Below, piece after piece: positions 8,516-17,025 of a stretch of DNA of 64,000 nucleotides. The notes beneath the pieces are model-generated. The model was not told the DNA's origin. It made no database searches and saw nothing but the letters and a program-made list of their open reading frames with translations. This DNA is from WHSW01 sp963851045 (lineage in GTDB: Bacteria > Actinomycetota > Thermoleophilia > Solirubrobacterales > 70-9), in assembly GCA_963851045.1 (NCBI GenBank), contig CAWKNC010000001.1, forward strand, positions 62,001 through 126,000. Reading direction: 5' to 3'. The translations under genes and the position numbers were made by a program. Every line of letters starts with the position of its first letter. Position 1 is the first letter of the stretch.

Positions 8516-8540
8516 ATTACGGAAACTCATCCGTAGTCAG
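8516..8540. promoter_or_regulatory. Inverted repeat with two copies of the island motif, upstream of the CBS gene
   Basis: TACGGA-AACTCA-TCCGTA at 8518-8535 is a perfect 6-6-6 inverted repeat, 47-64 bases before the CBS gene start on the minus strand. One arm extends to CCGTAGTCAG, the other on the opposite strand to CCGTAATGAG, so both match the element seen before other genes of the island. Symmetry of this kind suits a dimeric DNA-binding protein. Confidence 0.5.
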
Positions 8541-8567
8541 ACCGGACTCAAGAGCGTGTCGCGCCGC

Positions 8568-9158
8568 CTACTGAGGCTGAGGCGCCCGATGGTGCGCCAC
8601 CCGCCTGGCCAGCGCTTTGGACCAGTCGATCCGCACGAGCGCCACCAGGCCGATCAGCATCATCGCCTGAAGCGCGATTCCCATCGGTGAGGTGAGGGAG
8701 TCGCTGACCACCTGCCCCAATGATGCTTCGGCGGTTGCCGCGGCGCCGACGTACAGCGAGTAGGAGACGAGCCGGCCGGTGAAGAACGCTGCCGTCAGGG
8801 GTATGAGTCGCACGTTCACGAGGCCGGCCGCGATGAACAACTGTGCGGAGGGCACCGGGGATAGCGCGAACAGGGCGAGCCCCCCGAAGGCCCAGCGGCG
8901 GTCACCCGCGATCAGCGCCTGGGCGCTCTCGAGGTTTCGCCGCCGCTCGAGGCTGAGCCGCGGGCGAAGTCGTCGCGCCGCTGACGCGAGCACGAGACGC
9001 CCGGCTGCTGCGGCAACGGCGCCCCCGATGACCATCACGGGCCCCCCGAGGTCCGAGTTCAGCGTGAGCAGAACCAGGACGGACCAGGTCGGAGGGCCAA
9101 ACGCCGGCAGGAGGTTGATCGCAAAAATGACCGCGAAGGCGATCAGGCACTCGGTCAC
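8568..9158 (-). CDS. VTT/DedA-like small integral membrane protein
   Basis: 196 residues with about five hydrophobic segments, beginning CLIAFAVIFAINLLPAFGPP. The segment FGGLALFALSPVPSAQLFIAAG, followed by a further helix, resembles the core of the VTT (SNARE-associated) family, where short re-entrant loops flank a Pro-containing motif. Family members are linked to lipid scrambling or transport, but the substrate here is unknown. The start at 9158 is GTG. It lies between two minus-strand stress genes, 96 bases upstream of the CBS gene start. Confidence 0.7.
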   Translation of the reverse strand: MTECLIAFAVIFAINLLPAFGPPTWSVLVLLTLNSDLGGPVMVIGGAVAAAAGRLVLASAARRLRPRLSLERRRNLESAQALIAGDRRWAFGGLALFALSPVPSAQLFIAAGLVNVRLIPLTAAFFTGRLVSYSLYVGAAATAEASLGQVVSDSLTSPMGIALQAMMLIGLVALVRIDWSKALARRVAHHRAPQPQ

Positions 9159-9194
9159 GATGACCGCCGAGAAACCAGCCTGCTGAGAGGCCGC

Positions 9195-10118
9195 TCAGTG
9201 CGTTGCTGCCGCTGCCGAATGGCCCGGCTCACGGACGCCGAGGGGATCCATGCCAACCCCGCGCGGGAGGACCAAAACGGGGCACGAGGCGCGCCGGACC
9301 AGCTTCCGCGTCGTGCTCCCGAGCATCGTGCGCTTGAGCGGGCCCCAGCTTCTCGAGCCGGTGATCAACAGATCGAACTCACCGCTCGCGCGGCCGAGGA
9401 CATCGGCCGGGTCGCCAGTCAACACGCGGCTGGCTGCCTCGTGCCGGGTCGGGACTCGGCTGATGGCAAGTTTGAGCAGTCGTTCCTTCTCCTTCTGCTC
9501 GGCGTCTTCGAGATCCCCGGTTGCAATCAGTTCGAGGGCGGTCGCATACCCGTAGCGGGGATAGTCGGCCGCGGTGAGCACCGACAGTTGTCCGTTGCAG
9601 CGCTCCGCTAGCGCGATCCCGGTCTCGAGGGCGGTCCACGACTCCGGCGACCCGTCGAAGGCGACGGCGATCCGCTTCAGCCGAGAGTGCTCGCGGTCTG
9701 CGTAATCACGTGGCGCGATCACCACTGCGCGACGAGCACCGTGAAGAAGGGACTCGCCGACGCTACCGGCGAGCGTGCGCCCGACCGGCCCATGATGGGA
9801 GGAGCCGACCACGATCAAGTGCGCCGAATCGGTCTCCGCGACCTCGGAGAGGGCCGCGGCGGGGCTGTCGCTTGCAATCATCCGCGTCTCGACTTCGAGG
9901 TCGTCCATCTCGCGATAGACCACCGCGAAGCGCCTATCCATCTGCGCGGCAAGAGTTTCCTCGGCGCCCTTCACGCCCATGAGGAGCTGAGGCCATGGCA
10001 TGACGGTGACCACCAGCGGCTTGGCGTCCAGAACCTCCGAAAGCAACCTGCCGAGGGCGAGAACGTCCCTGCCGCCGTGCTGGGGGTCGAACCCCACAAT
10101 GATCTCCCGTTTCATCAT
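9195..10118 (-). CDS. Universal stress protein, tandem UspA domains
   Basis: 307 residues, two UspA folds: MMKREIIVGFDPQHGG opens the first and RIAVAFDGSPESWTALE the second. The nucleotide-loop regions are GSSHHGPVGRTLAGS and GSRSWGPLKRTMLGS. Both keep the G-x9-GS ending but lack the second glycine of the ATP signature. GGAGG sits just before the paired ATGs at 10118 and 10115; either may be used. It is divergent from the GAF histidine kinase gene across 132 bases, so the two may share control elements. Confidence 0.9.
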   Translation of the reverse strand: MMKREIIVGFDPQHGGRDVLALGRLLSEVLDAKPLVVTVMPWPQLLMGVKGAEETLAAQMDRRFAVVYREMDDLEVETRMIASDSPAAALSEVAETDSAHLIVVGSSHHGPVGRTLAGSVGESLLHGARRAVVIAPRDYADREHSRLKRIAVAFDGSPESWTALETGIALAERCNGQLSVLTAADYPRYGYATALELIATGDLEDAEQKEKERLLKLAISRVPTRHEAASRVLTGDPADVLGRASGEFDLLITGSRSWGPLKRTMLGSTTRKLVRRASCPVLVLPRGVGMDPLGVREPGHSAAAATH

Positions 10119-10197
10119 GCCTCCGCATTCGAGTGTCGATGGGGCACGCTACGACCGAGTCGGCCTCGCGTAATCCGCATCGAGGCCGCACCACACT

Positions 10198-10213
10198 GGG
10201 TAGCGACTACCGA
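10198..10213. promoter_or_regulatory. Palindromic island motif in the usp/histidine-kinase divergent promoter region
   Basis: GGGTAGCGACTACCGA contains the inverted repeat GGTAG-CGA-CTACC. Its core, GTAG-N-GACTAC, recurs almost identically (GTAGTGACTAC) before the usp gene at 15723. It is 38-53 bases before the kinase start and about 80 bases before the divergent usp start. Confidence 0.5.
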
Positions 10214-10250
10214 TTTAATGAATGGCATCCTCAGCCATGGAGGCGCATGA

Positions 10251-11939
10251 ATGGATGCCGCGGACCTCGACCCATCCGAGCTGAAGCGCCTGCTCGACGT
10301 GGGCCGTGCCCTCGTAGCTGAACGGGAGCCCGATGCTGTTCTGATCCAAGCCCTTGAGGTATCTCGGGAGCTCACGGGCGCTCGCTATGCGGCTATGGGA
10401 ATCCTCGACGAGGACAAGAACGGGCTCGCCCGCTTTCTGACCGTGGGCATCGATCAGGAGGCCCGCGCGCGAATCGGGCCGCTGCCGCGTGGCCACGGGA
10501 TTCTGGGCGAGCTGATCCGCAATCCGCGGCCGCTGCGGCTGGCGCACATCAGCGAGCACCCACGTTCATACGGATTCCCGGTCGAGCATCCGCCGATGGA
10601 GACGTTCTTGGGCGTGCCGGTGATGATCCGTGGCGAGGTCTACGGCAATCTCTACCTGACCGAAAAGGAGGGCGGGCTCGAGTTCGATGAGCACGACGAG
10701 CAGGCCCTCATCGTCTTGGGCGAGTGGGCCGCGGTGGCCGTCGAGAATGCCCGCGTACACGCGCAGGGGGTGCGCGACCGGCGCAAGATCGAAAGCGCCC
10801 TACGGGGCCTCGAGGAGACGGCAGCCCTGAACCGCGAGACGGTCGGGCCTGGTGATTTCGAGCGCGTGATCGAGCTCGTCGTCAAACGCGCGCGTTCGCT
10901 GGCCGACGCTCGCACGACGATCATGATGCTGCTCGACGATCGCAAGATGCGCGCTGCCGCGGCTGCCGGCGAGGTACCGGCGGAGATCGTCGGCCGCGAA
11001 CTTCCCAACGCTGAGTCCCTCGCGTTCGAGGTCCTGCGTGCAGGGCGCGGCCAGCTGATGTCGCCAGAAACCGCGGCTCGCTTTGCGGAGGTCAACCCCC
11101 GTGGGGCCAACGGGATCATCGTCCCCCTGCGCGCACGCGGCACGGACCTGGGCGCTCTGGCGGTATTCGACCGCATCGACCACGAGGACCCATACGGCGC
11201 TGACGACGTGTTGATGCTCGAGTCGTTCGGTTCCAGCGCCGCCACGCGGATCTTCGCTGCCCGAGAGCTCGAAGACGAGCGGGTCAGCCTTTCCATCGCC
11301 TCGTCAGAGCGCGAACGCCAGCGCTGGGCGCGCGAGCTTCACGACGAAACGCTGCAAGAGCTTGGGGCGCTCAACGTCATGCAGGCCAGCGCCTTGGCTG
11401 GTGACGATCTCGAGACGATGCGCACCGCGCTGAACCGCTCCAACGCGCGAGTCGAACAGATCATCGCCGGACTCCAGGGTCTGATCACCGAGCTGAGACC
11501 GGCCTCGCTTGATCAGCTCGGAACCGGAGCCGCCGTGCAGACCCTGGTCGAGCGCGTGCATGATCGGACCGGCCTGCAGATCGACCTCGACCTCGACCTG
11601 GCCCACGAAGCTGGGCGTGAAGGGACCCGCCATGAGCCCGAACTCGAAGCGACGCTTTACAGGCTCGTCCAGGAGGCGCTGAGCAACGTTGTCAAGCACG
11701 CTGACGCCACCCGTGTGCGGGTCAAGATCGAGGAGAACGGCGGCGCGGTGACTGTCACCGTCGAGGACGACGGGCGGGGATTCGAAGGAGGCACCGGCAC
11801 GTCGGGAACGGGATTTGGCCTGGTCGGGATGCGGGAGCGAGTTGCGCTGCGTGGCGGTGAGCTGGAGATCGCCACGGCCGAGGACGGTGGAACTCGGCTG
11901 GCGGCCACGCTCCCCGTGGTGCGAGCCAGCCCACCCTAG
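10251..11939 (+). CDS. Double-GAF sensor histidine kinase, DosS/DevS-like
   Basis: 562 residues: GAF domains at roughly 25-170 and 195-345, a HisKA_3 dimerisation helix with the phosphoacceptor in RWARELHDETLQELG near 365, and a HATPase_c domain whose G boxes are DDGRGFEGG and GFGLVGMRERV. The first GAF contains GILGELIRNPRPLRL and HPPMETFLGVPVMIRGEV, very close to the wording of the haem-binding GAF of mycobacterial DosS/DosT. His113 falls in the HPPM motif. By offset it may correspond to the DosS proximal haem ligand, but I cannot confirm the alignment. The probable partner is the NarL-type regulator at 14120-14779. Confidence 0.92.
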   Translation: MDAADLDPSELKRLLDVGRALVAEREPDAVLIQALEVSRELTGARYAAMGILDEDKNGLARFLTVGIDQEARARIGPLPRGHGILGELIRNPRPLRLAHISEHPRSYGFPVEHPPMETFLGVPVMIRGEVYGNLYLTEKEGGLEFDEHDEQALIVLGEWAAVAVENARVHAQGVRDRRKIESALRGLEETAALNRETVGPGDFERVIELVVKRARSLADARTTIMMLLDDRKMRAAAAAGEVPAEIVGRELPNAESLAFEVLRAGRGQLMSPETAARFAEVNPRGANGIIVPLRARGTDLGALAVFDRIDHEDPYGADDVLMLESFGSSAATRIFAARELEDERVSLSIASSERERQRWARELHDETLQELGALNVMQASALAGDDLETMRTALNRSNARVEQIIAGLQGLITELRPASLDQLGTGAAVQTLVERVHDRTGLQIDLDLDLAHEAGREGTRHEPELEATLYRLVQEALSNVVKHADATRVRVKIEENGGAVTVTVEDDGRGFEGGTGTSGTGFGLVGMRERVALRGGELEIATAEDGGTRLAATLPVVRASPP

Positions 11940-11945
11940 TCCGGG

Positions 11946-11957
11946 CTTACTACGCAG
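11946..11957. promoter_or_regulatory. Weak island-motif match upstream of the third usp gene
   Basis: CTTACTACGCAG reads CTGCGTAGTAAG on the minus strand, two mismatches from CCGTAGTGA in its core. It lies about 95 bases before the GTG start at 12053, in the short gap after the kinase gene. Support is weak and depends on the other sites. Confidence 0.25.
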
Positions 11958-12052
11958 CTGGTTAGGCGGTTGCCGCCGATGGCGATCCGGTTTCACGCGC
12001 TTACCGTCTGGGCCATGGCCGTCGAACTCCATCGCAGCCCCGGTGAGACCTC

Positions 12053-12898
12053 GTGAGCGCACGAGCCGACGCAGAAACCGCTGGGGCTGGCGTGACCTCG
12101 GAAAGCCCGTTCACCCGGATCATCTGCGCCGTGGATGGATCGCCAACGAGCCTGCTGGGCATCGAGCGGGCGCAGTCGCTCGCGCCGAAGGCAGCCATCA
12201 GCGCGGTCGCCGTCCTCGACCCACGCGACGCGCTCCCAACTGGCGTGAGCCAGGCGCGTGCTCGATGCGAGGGTTGGCTTCAGGAGGCGGCGCATGACTT
12301 CCCCGACGTCGACCTCCGGGTGATTGCCGGCCGTGCTGTCGAGAGTCTCGGCGCACTGGCGACGGATGAAGGGGCGGACCTGATCGTCGTCGGCGCCAGT
12401 CGCAGCTCTCAGCAGGCGGGACTGCTCCATCGATCAGTGACAACCGGCCTCGGTTACGCGGCCCCGTGCTCGCTGCTCGTTGCGCGACCCTCCGCCAACT
12501 TTCCCGAGCCGATCGTCCTCGCGAGCGACGGCTCGCGAACGAGCCTGGACGCGACCGACCTCGCGGCAGACTTGGCCGCGGCCAGCGGCCGGGAGTCGGT
12601 TGTCCTCATCAACGTCGGCGATGGCGCCCAGGCCCCAGATCTCTCCGAACACGCGGTGCGGATCCTCGAGCGGACAGGCACCGAGGCGGTGGTGGTCATG
12701 GCAGACGGTGACCCAGCCCGCCAAATAGCTGACATTGCCGATCATCTCGACGCGGGCCTGGTGGTGGTGGGAAGCCGCGGGCTGAACGGCCTGAGGAGGC
12801 TCGGAAGCGTCAGCGAGCGTGTCCTGCACCGTGCGGGGTCATCTGTCCTGGTGGTCCGCCATCCCCACGACCGAGAGGAACATCGTGAACTCAACTGA
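12053..12898 (+). CDS. Universal stress protein, tandem UspA domains (divergent)
   Basis: 281 residues with two shortened UspA folds. FTRIICAVDGSPTSLLGIE starts the first near residue 20, and EPIVLASDGSRTSLDATD the second. Both domains are shorter than in the neighbouring Usps. The nucleotide loop of the second is VVGSRGLNGLRRLGS, so the usual nine-residue spacer is reduced. GTG 12053 is used. The end overlaps the following oxidoreductase gene by 14 bases, which suggests translational coupling and a shared role. Confidence 0.88.
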   Translation: MSARADAETAGAGVTSESPFTRIICAVDGSPTSLLGIERAQSLAPKAAISAVAVLDPRDALPTGVSQARARCEGWLQEAAHDFPDVDLRVIAGRAVESLGALATDEGADLIVVGASRSSQQAGLLHRSVTTGLGYAAPCSLLVARPSANFPEPIVLASDGSRTSLDATDLAADLAAASGRESVVLINVGDGAQAPDLSEHAVRILERTGTEAVVVMADGDPARQIADIADHLDAGLVVVGSRGLNGLRRLGSVSERVLHRAGSSVLVVRHPHDREEHRELN

Positions 12899-14123
12899 GT
12901 CCAAGCCAAGGATCGTCATCGCCGGTGGCGGCATTGCGGGCATCGAGGCGGCATTGGCGCTCCACGAGCTCGCTCCGGGTCGTGCGGACGTGTCGCTTCT
13001 GGCGCCTAACGTCGACTTTCTCTACAAGCCGCTGACGGTCGCCGAGCCGTTCACGCACCAGCCGGCTGAAACGCATGAGCTCGATCCGGCTCTAGCCGAG
13101 ATCGGCGTGAGTTTTGAACGTGCGATGGTGGAATCCGTCTCGCCTGACGAGCACACGGTGACGGTGCCGGGCGGCCGGACTGTCCCATACGACATCCTCA
13201 TTGTCTGCGTTGGCGGCAAGCCGAGTCCGGCGTACGACAACGTCGAGACCTTCTGGAGCGACCGTGTCGACCTGCCCGTGGACGAGCTCATCCATCGAGC
13301 CCACACGCTGTTTGGCCGGACCCTCACGCTCGTGGTCCCGCCCGCGACCTCCTGGGCGCTGCCGCTGTATGAGATGGCGCTGCTCATCCGGCGCCGCAGC
13401 GAGGAGCTCGGCCTCTCCGACCTGCGCCTGCGGTTCGTCACGCCCGAACCGGCGCCGCTCTCGGTCTTCGGCACGCGGGCGAGCGCCGCGATCGATCAAC
13501 TGTTCAGGGCCCGCAGAATCTCGATTGAGACCGGCTGCCGTGTGGTCCAGGACGATCAAGACGATCTGCATCTCTCGCCGCAGGGCGTGCCGCTTGACAG
13601 TCCGGTCGTGCTCTCGCTTCCGGTCATCGAAGGTCCGAGGATTCAAGGACTCCCTTGTGACCCCCGAGGCTTCGTGCCGATCGACGACCACGCACGCGTC
13701 CAGGGCGTCGCCGACGTTTACGCGGCCGGCGACGGCGTCGACTTCCCGGTCAAGCAGGGCGGTCTGGCGACCCAGCAGGCGGACGCCGCCGCAGAGCACA
13801 TCGCCGCACGCCTTGGCGCCGAAATCGAACCGCAGCCGTTCGTGCCGGTTCTGCGAGGCCAGTTGCTGACTGGGATGGAGTCGCTGAACCTGAAGCACGG
13901 CCTCACCGGCGGAAGCGGCGAGGGAGATGTCTCACTCGACGCTCTCTGGTGGCCGCCCGGGAAGGTCGCGGGCCGGTACCTCTCGGCATGGTTGACGAAG
14001 TCAACCCCGCACGATCTCGAGCCGCCGTCCGACTCCATCGGCGTCGAGGCGTCGTTTCCCCGCGAATGGCACGCGACACCGATGTCCTACGACGCTGAGC
14101 CGGTGGAGAGCAGCGGCGTCTAG
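12885..14123 (+). CDS. FAD-dependent pyridine nucleotide-disulfide oxidoreductase (NDH-2 / sulfide:quinone reductase-like)
   Basis: 412 residues. The N-terminal FAD motif is IVIAGGGIAGIEAALAL. A mid-protein strand, DILIVCVGGKPSP, is followed by the C-terminal FAD-contact segment VYAAGDGVDFPVKQGGLATQQ. This layout matches the family of type II NADH dehydrogenases and sulfide:quinone reductases, which feed electrons to membrane quinones. The catalytic cysteine pair diagnostic of sulfide:quinone reductases is not evident. GTG 12885 follows GAGAGGAA and lies inside the end of the usp gene. The gene converges on, and overlaps by four bases, the response regulator. Confidence 0.85.
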   Translation: MNSTESKPRIVIAGGGIAGIEAALALHELAPGRADVSLLAPNVDFLYKPLTVAEPFTHQPAETHELDPALAEIGVSFERAMVESVSPDEHTVTVPGGRTVPYDILIVCVGGKPSPAYDNVETFWSDRVDLPVDELIHRAHTLFGRTLTLVVPPATSWALPLYEMALLIRRRSEELGLSDLRLRFVTPEPAPLSVFGTRASAAIDQLFRARRISIETGCRVVQDDQDDLHLSPQGVPLDSPVVLSLPVIEGPRIQGLPCDPRGFVPIDDHARVQGVADVYAAGDGVDFPVKQGGLATQQADAAAEHIAARLGAEIEPQPFVPVLRGQLLTGMESLNLKHGLTGGSGEGDVSLDALWWPPGKVAGRYLSAWLTKSTPHDLEPPSDSIGVEASFPREWHATPMSYDAEPVESSGV

Positions 14124-14779
14124 CGTTCGACCAGGTCGTTCTCGATCGCGTAGGCGACGAGCTCGGCGCGAGTCGAAAGGTCGGTCTTGCGCTGAATATT
14201 GGCGCGGTGCGTCTCGACCGTGCGGACGCTGAGCACGAGCTTGTCCGCGATCTCTGGATTCATATAGCCGAGCGCGATCAGCCCGAGCACCTCGACCTCT
14301 CGCGGTGTGAGGTCGTCAGGCGGACCGCTCGGCGGATCGGGGGCAGCCGCCATGCGAGCGCCAAGGCTGGGATTGATGTACGTGTCGCCTGTGAGCACCG
14401 TCCGAACGGCGGCGACCAACTCGGCCGCCGCCGACTGCTTGACGACGAACCCCTTGGCGCCGGATTGCAGCGCCTGCTTGGCAAATGCCGGCTCGTTTTG
14501 CATCGTGACCACGATGACCGCGGTCTGCGGCGACGCTTCTGCGATCTGCGGCATCAGTTCAAGGCTTGGCTGGCCCGGCATGCTCAGATCGAGCACGAGA
14601 ATGGTCGGCTTGTGGCCGAGTACGTAACGTGCCGCGCTCTCCGCGTCCGCCGCCTCGGCGACGACCTCTATGTCGGATTCGGCCTCGAGGACCATGCGTA
14701 TTCCGTCGCGCACCAGTTCGTGATCGTCAGCGAGGACGACGGTGATTGGTGCTTGCTGATTCGGCCTGGAGTCGTTCAC
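14120..14779 (-). CDS. NarL/FixJ-type response regulator
   Basis: 219 residues. The receiver domain (about 12-130) has the acidic pair ADDHE, the phosphoacceptor Asp64 in LVLDLSMPG and Lys114 in GFVVKQS. The LuxR-type helix-turn-helix (about 155-215) reads LTPREVEVLGLIALG, then NPEIADKLVLSVRTVETHRANI. NarL-type regulators pair with HisKA_3 kinases such as the one at 10251-11939, and no other kinase is visible nearby. It is the best candidate to bind the CCGTAGTGA-like sites of the island. Start ATG 14779. Confidence 0.94.
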   Translation of the reverse strand: MNDSRPNQQAPITVVLADDHELVRDGIRMVLEAESDIEVVAEAADAESAARYVLGHKPTILVLDLSMPGQPSLELMPQIAEASPQTAVIVVTMQNEPAFAKQALQSGAKGFVVKQSAAAELVAAVRTVLTGDTYINPSLGARMAAAPDPPSGPPDDLTPREVEVLGLIALGYMNPEIADKLVLSVRTVETHRANIQRKTDLSTRAELVAYAIENDLVER

Positions 14780-14842
14780 GCGATCACCCTAACTCGCCGT
14801 GAGTACACGTCGTCAGTGCTCCGCGCCCGGGTTGCCTAGGTG

Positions 14843-14855
14843 CTCACTACGGAGG
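14843..14855. promoter_or_regulatory. Island motif between response regulator and ZIP transporter genes
   Basis: CTCACTACGGAGG reads CCTCCGTAGTGAG on the minus strand, an exact CCGTAGTGA match. It lies 33-45 bases before the ZIP start and 64-76 bases before the divergent response regulator start, so it could serve either. Confidence 0.45.
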
Positions 14856-14887
14856 CCGTTCGCCCCCGCGGCCGGTAGGAACAGGGA

Positions 14888-15631
14888 ATGCTCGAGCTCC
14901 TCCTTGCGGCAACCCTGACCGTCCTGGCAACTGGCCTCGGCACGATCCCGGTGTTCCTGCTCGGCTCGCGGGCGGCGCGACTGCGCCCCGCGCTCCTCGG
15001 CATCGCGGCAGGCGTGATGGCCGTCGCGGCCACCGCCGGGATGCTGGCGCCGGCGCTCGACGACGGCAGCGTGCCCGCGGTCACTTCAGGTTTGGCAGCC
15101 GGCATTGCGTTCCTGCTCATCGCCCGCCGGCTAATGGAGCGGCGATACGACGCCGCGTCGAACGTGGTCCTGGTGGCCCATGCCAAGGCGAAACGCACCT
15201 CGACCCTCGTCTTTGCCGTGCTGTTCGTTCACAGCCTGCCCGAGGGGCTCGCGCTCGGATCGGCCTACGCGTCAACCACCCAGGGCCTGGCCCTGTTCAT
15301 CTTTATCGCGATCGCAGTCCAGAACATTCCGGAGGGGACCAGCGTTGCGATCCCGATGGACGCCGCGGGCTACTCGCGATCGGCTCAGTTTTGGGCTGCG
15401 ACGGCGACGAGCGCCCCCCAGCCGGTTGGCGCCGCGATCGCCTACGTATTAACCGAGCAGGTCGACGCCCTGCTGCCGCTCTCCTTTGCGTTCGCCGCGG
15501 GAGCGATGCTTGCCTTGGTGGCGGTCGAGGTCCTGCCAGAGGCCGTACGGCAACGGCGCCGCGACGCTCTCGTCGGAGCTTTCGCAGGCGGCGCGACGAT
15601 GTTCGGACTCAGCCTCGTCCTCGGAGTCTGA
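14888..15631 (+). CDS. ZIP-family divalent metal transporter
   Basis: 247 residues and about eight transmembrane helices. The paired ZIP signatures are present: HSLPEGLALGSAY in helix 4 and QNIPEGTSVAIPM in helix 5, which supply the His, Glu and Asn/Gln residues of the binuclear metal site. ZIP proteins move zinc, iron or manganese into the cytoplasm. The metal here cannot be told from sequence. The gene starts at ATG 14888, is divergent from the response regulator, and is followed 91 bases later by a usp gene. Confidence 0.9.
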   Translation: MLELLLAATLTVLATGLGTIPVFLLGSRAARLRPALLGIAAGVMAVAATAGMLAPALDDGSVPAVTSGLAAGIAFLLIARRLMERRYDAASNVVLVAHAKAKRTSTLVFAVLFVHSLPEGLALGSAYASTTQGLALFIFIAIAVQNIPEGTSVAIPMDAAGYSRSAQFWAATATSAPQPVGAAIAYVLTEQVDALLPLSFAFAAGAMLALVAVEVLPEAVRQRRRDALVGAFAGGATMFGLSLVLGV

Positions 15632-15646
15632 TCGCCGGCGAACCGC

Positions 15647-15664
15647 TCCCGTAGTGACTACTGA
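15647..15664. promoter_or_regulatory. Island motif with palindromic core upstream of the fourth usp gene
   Basis: TCCCGTAGTGACTACTGA contains an exact CCGTAGTGA and the inverted repeat GTAG-TGA-CTAC, shared with the site at 10198-10213. It is 59-76 bases before the usp ATG. Confidence 0.5.
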
Positions 15665-15722
15665 CGTTGGTCCCGCGCCCCTTGCGGATGAGCGCGCCAA
15701 CGCCCAGTTCTACGGTGACCCT

Positions 15723-16586
15723 ATGAACCGGATCACTGTCGGTTTTGACGGGACCAAGCACGCCAAGGACGCATTGCACCTGGCTGCATACCTGGCCAGT
15801 GCCACGAGCGCGAGGCTCACGGTGGCCTGTGTGTTCGAGGCTCCACCGCCGGACCTGACGCACGTTTCCTACGGGGAAGCCAAGAGCGCGTACTACTCGC
15901 GGACGTTCGCTCTGGCAGAAGCTGAGCTCGGGACATCGGACTTCGATCGGCGAGAGCTCGACGGCGCCGTCGGCGAAGGACTGTGCGAGCTCGCCGAGAG
16001 CGAGGCTGCGGATCTCATTGTGATCGGATCTACCCATCTCAGCGCCGTGGATCGGGTGTTCGTCGGTGCCGCCGGCACCGCCCTCTTCAATGGTGCTCCC
16101 TGCGGCGTGCTGGTTGCGACGCGAGGATGGGCACAGAGGCGATCGAGGCGACCCGGCCTGATAGGGGTCGGCTACGACGGAACCTCGGAATCGAAGCTTG
16201 CGCTCCAGTGGGCCACCCGGCTCGCGCAGGCTCTGAGGGCCGACCTGAAGATCATCACGGTCGCGCCGTTGACGCTGGGGGAACCGGGAGACGCTGCCCT
16301 TAGCGAACGCTGGTCGGACCTACTCCAAGACGGCGTCGAGAGCGTCCCCGCCGAGATCAACACGCAGCGGGTTCTGCTCCGCGGGCGGGCCGCCACCGAG
16401 CTTTCCTCCGAGTCCGGCGACCTCGACCTGCTGGTGCTCGGCTCCCGCAAGCGCGGACCGGTGCGACGCACGGTCCTGGGCAGCGTCTCAGGTGAGTTGG
16501 TTCGCATGGCCCAGGCCCCCGTTCTCGTCGTCCCGCGCAGCGCCGTGGCTGCAACGGCCATGCCGACGGCGACGGCGACGGGGTGA
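15723..16586 (+). CDS. Universal stress protein, tandem UspA domains
   Basis: 287 residues; MNRITVGFDGTKHAKDALH opens the first UspA fold, and LIGVGYDGTSESKLALQ the second near residue 143. The second nucleotide loop, GSRKRGPVRRTVLGS, keeps the G-x9-GS part of the ATP motif but has Lys instead of the middle glycine. It is most like the first Usp of the island (7108-8025), including GSTH in the first domain. Its TGA overlaps the GTG start of the following VKOR gene, so the two are co-translated. Confidence 0.9.
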   Translation: MNRITVGFDGTKHAKDALHLAAYLASATSARLTVACVFEAPPPDLTHVSYGEAKSAYYSRTFALAEAELGTSDFDRRELDGAVGEGLCELAESEAADLIVIGSTHLSAVDRVFVGAAGTALFNGAPCGVLVATRGWAQRRSRRPGLIGVGYDGTSESKLALQWATRLAQALRADLKIITVAPLTLGEPGDAALSERWSDLLQDGVESVPAEINTQRVLLRGRAATELSSESGDLDLLVLGSRKRGPVRRTVLGSVSGELVRMAQAPVLVVPRSAVAATAMPTATATG

Positions 16587-17023
16587 CAAGCGAGCGCCGC
16601 CTGCAGGTCGCCGGGTCCGCGCTGGCCTCGGTCGGCCTTGCGATCGCCACCTACATCACGATCGCCGATAGCGCCGGGACCACTCCGGTTTGTGTCGCGG
16701 GCGGTCACGGCTGCGAGACGGTGGCGGAGAGTTCATACGCCGATCTGGCCGGGATTCGGGTCTCGGTGATCGGTATGGCTGGGTACCTCCTCCTGCTCGC
16801 CGCAAGCGTGACACCCGGGGATCACGGCCGGGTCACCGGTTTTGTGGCCGCAATGGTGGGCGCAGGTTTCAGCGTGTACCTGACCTACCTCGAGCTCAGC
16901 GTCATCGATGCCGTATGTCAATGGTGCGTCGCCAGCGCCCTCGTAATGGGTCTTCTAGCCATCAGCTGCACATGGCGCTTCGTCGCCTTCGCGGGAAATA
17001 GGAACCACCAGTCAGGGGTCTGA
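16583..17023 (+). CDS. Vitamin K epoxide reductase (VKOR) family membrane protein
   Basis: 146 residues with four to five transmembrane helices. It has the loop cysteine pair in PVCVAGGHGCETV and the active-site CQWC in the fourth helix. These are the two redox pairs by which bacterial VKOR reoxidises a DsbA-like partner and passes electrons to quinone. The conserved Ser in the YADLAGIRVSVIG loop is also present. GTG 16583 overlaps the usp stop (GTGA), and two bases separate it from the DsbA-like gene. The two encode a complete oxidative-folding pair. Confidence 0.92.
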   Translation: MTSERRLQVAGSALASVGLAIATYITIADSAGTTPVCVAGGHGCETVAESSYADLAGIRVSVIGMAGYLLLLAASVTPGDHGRVTGFVAAMVGAGFSVYLTYLELSVIDAVCQWCVASALVMGLLAISCTWRFVAFAGNRNHQSGV

Positions 17024-17025
17024 TC

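Noticed and set aside
12885..14123. Calling the oxidoreductase a sulfide:quinone reductase
   Set aside because: FAD motifs match the wider family, but the catalytic cysteine pair expected of that enzyme is not evident.
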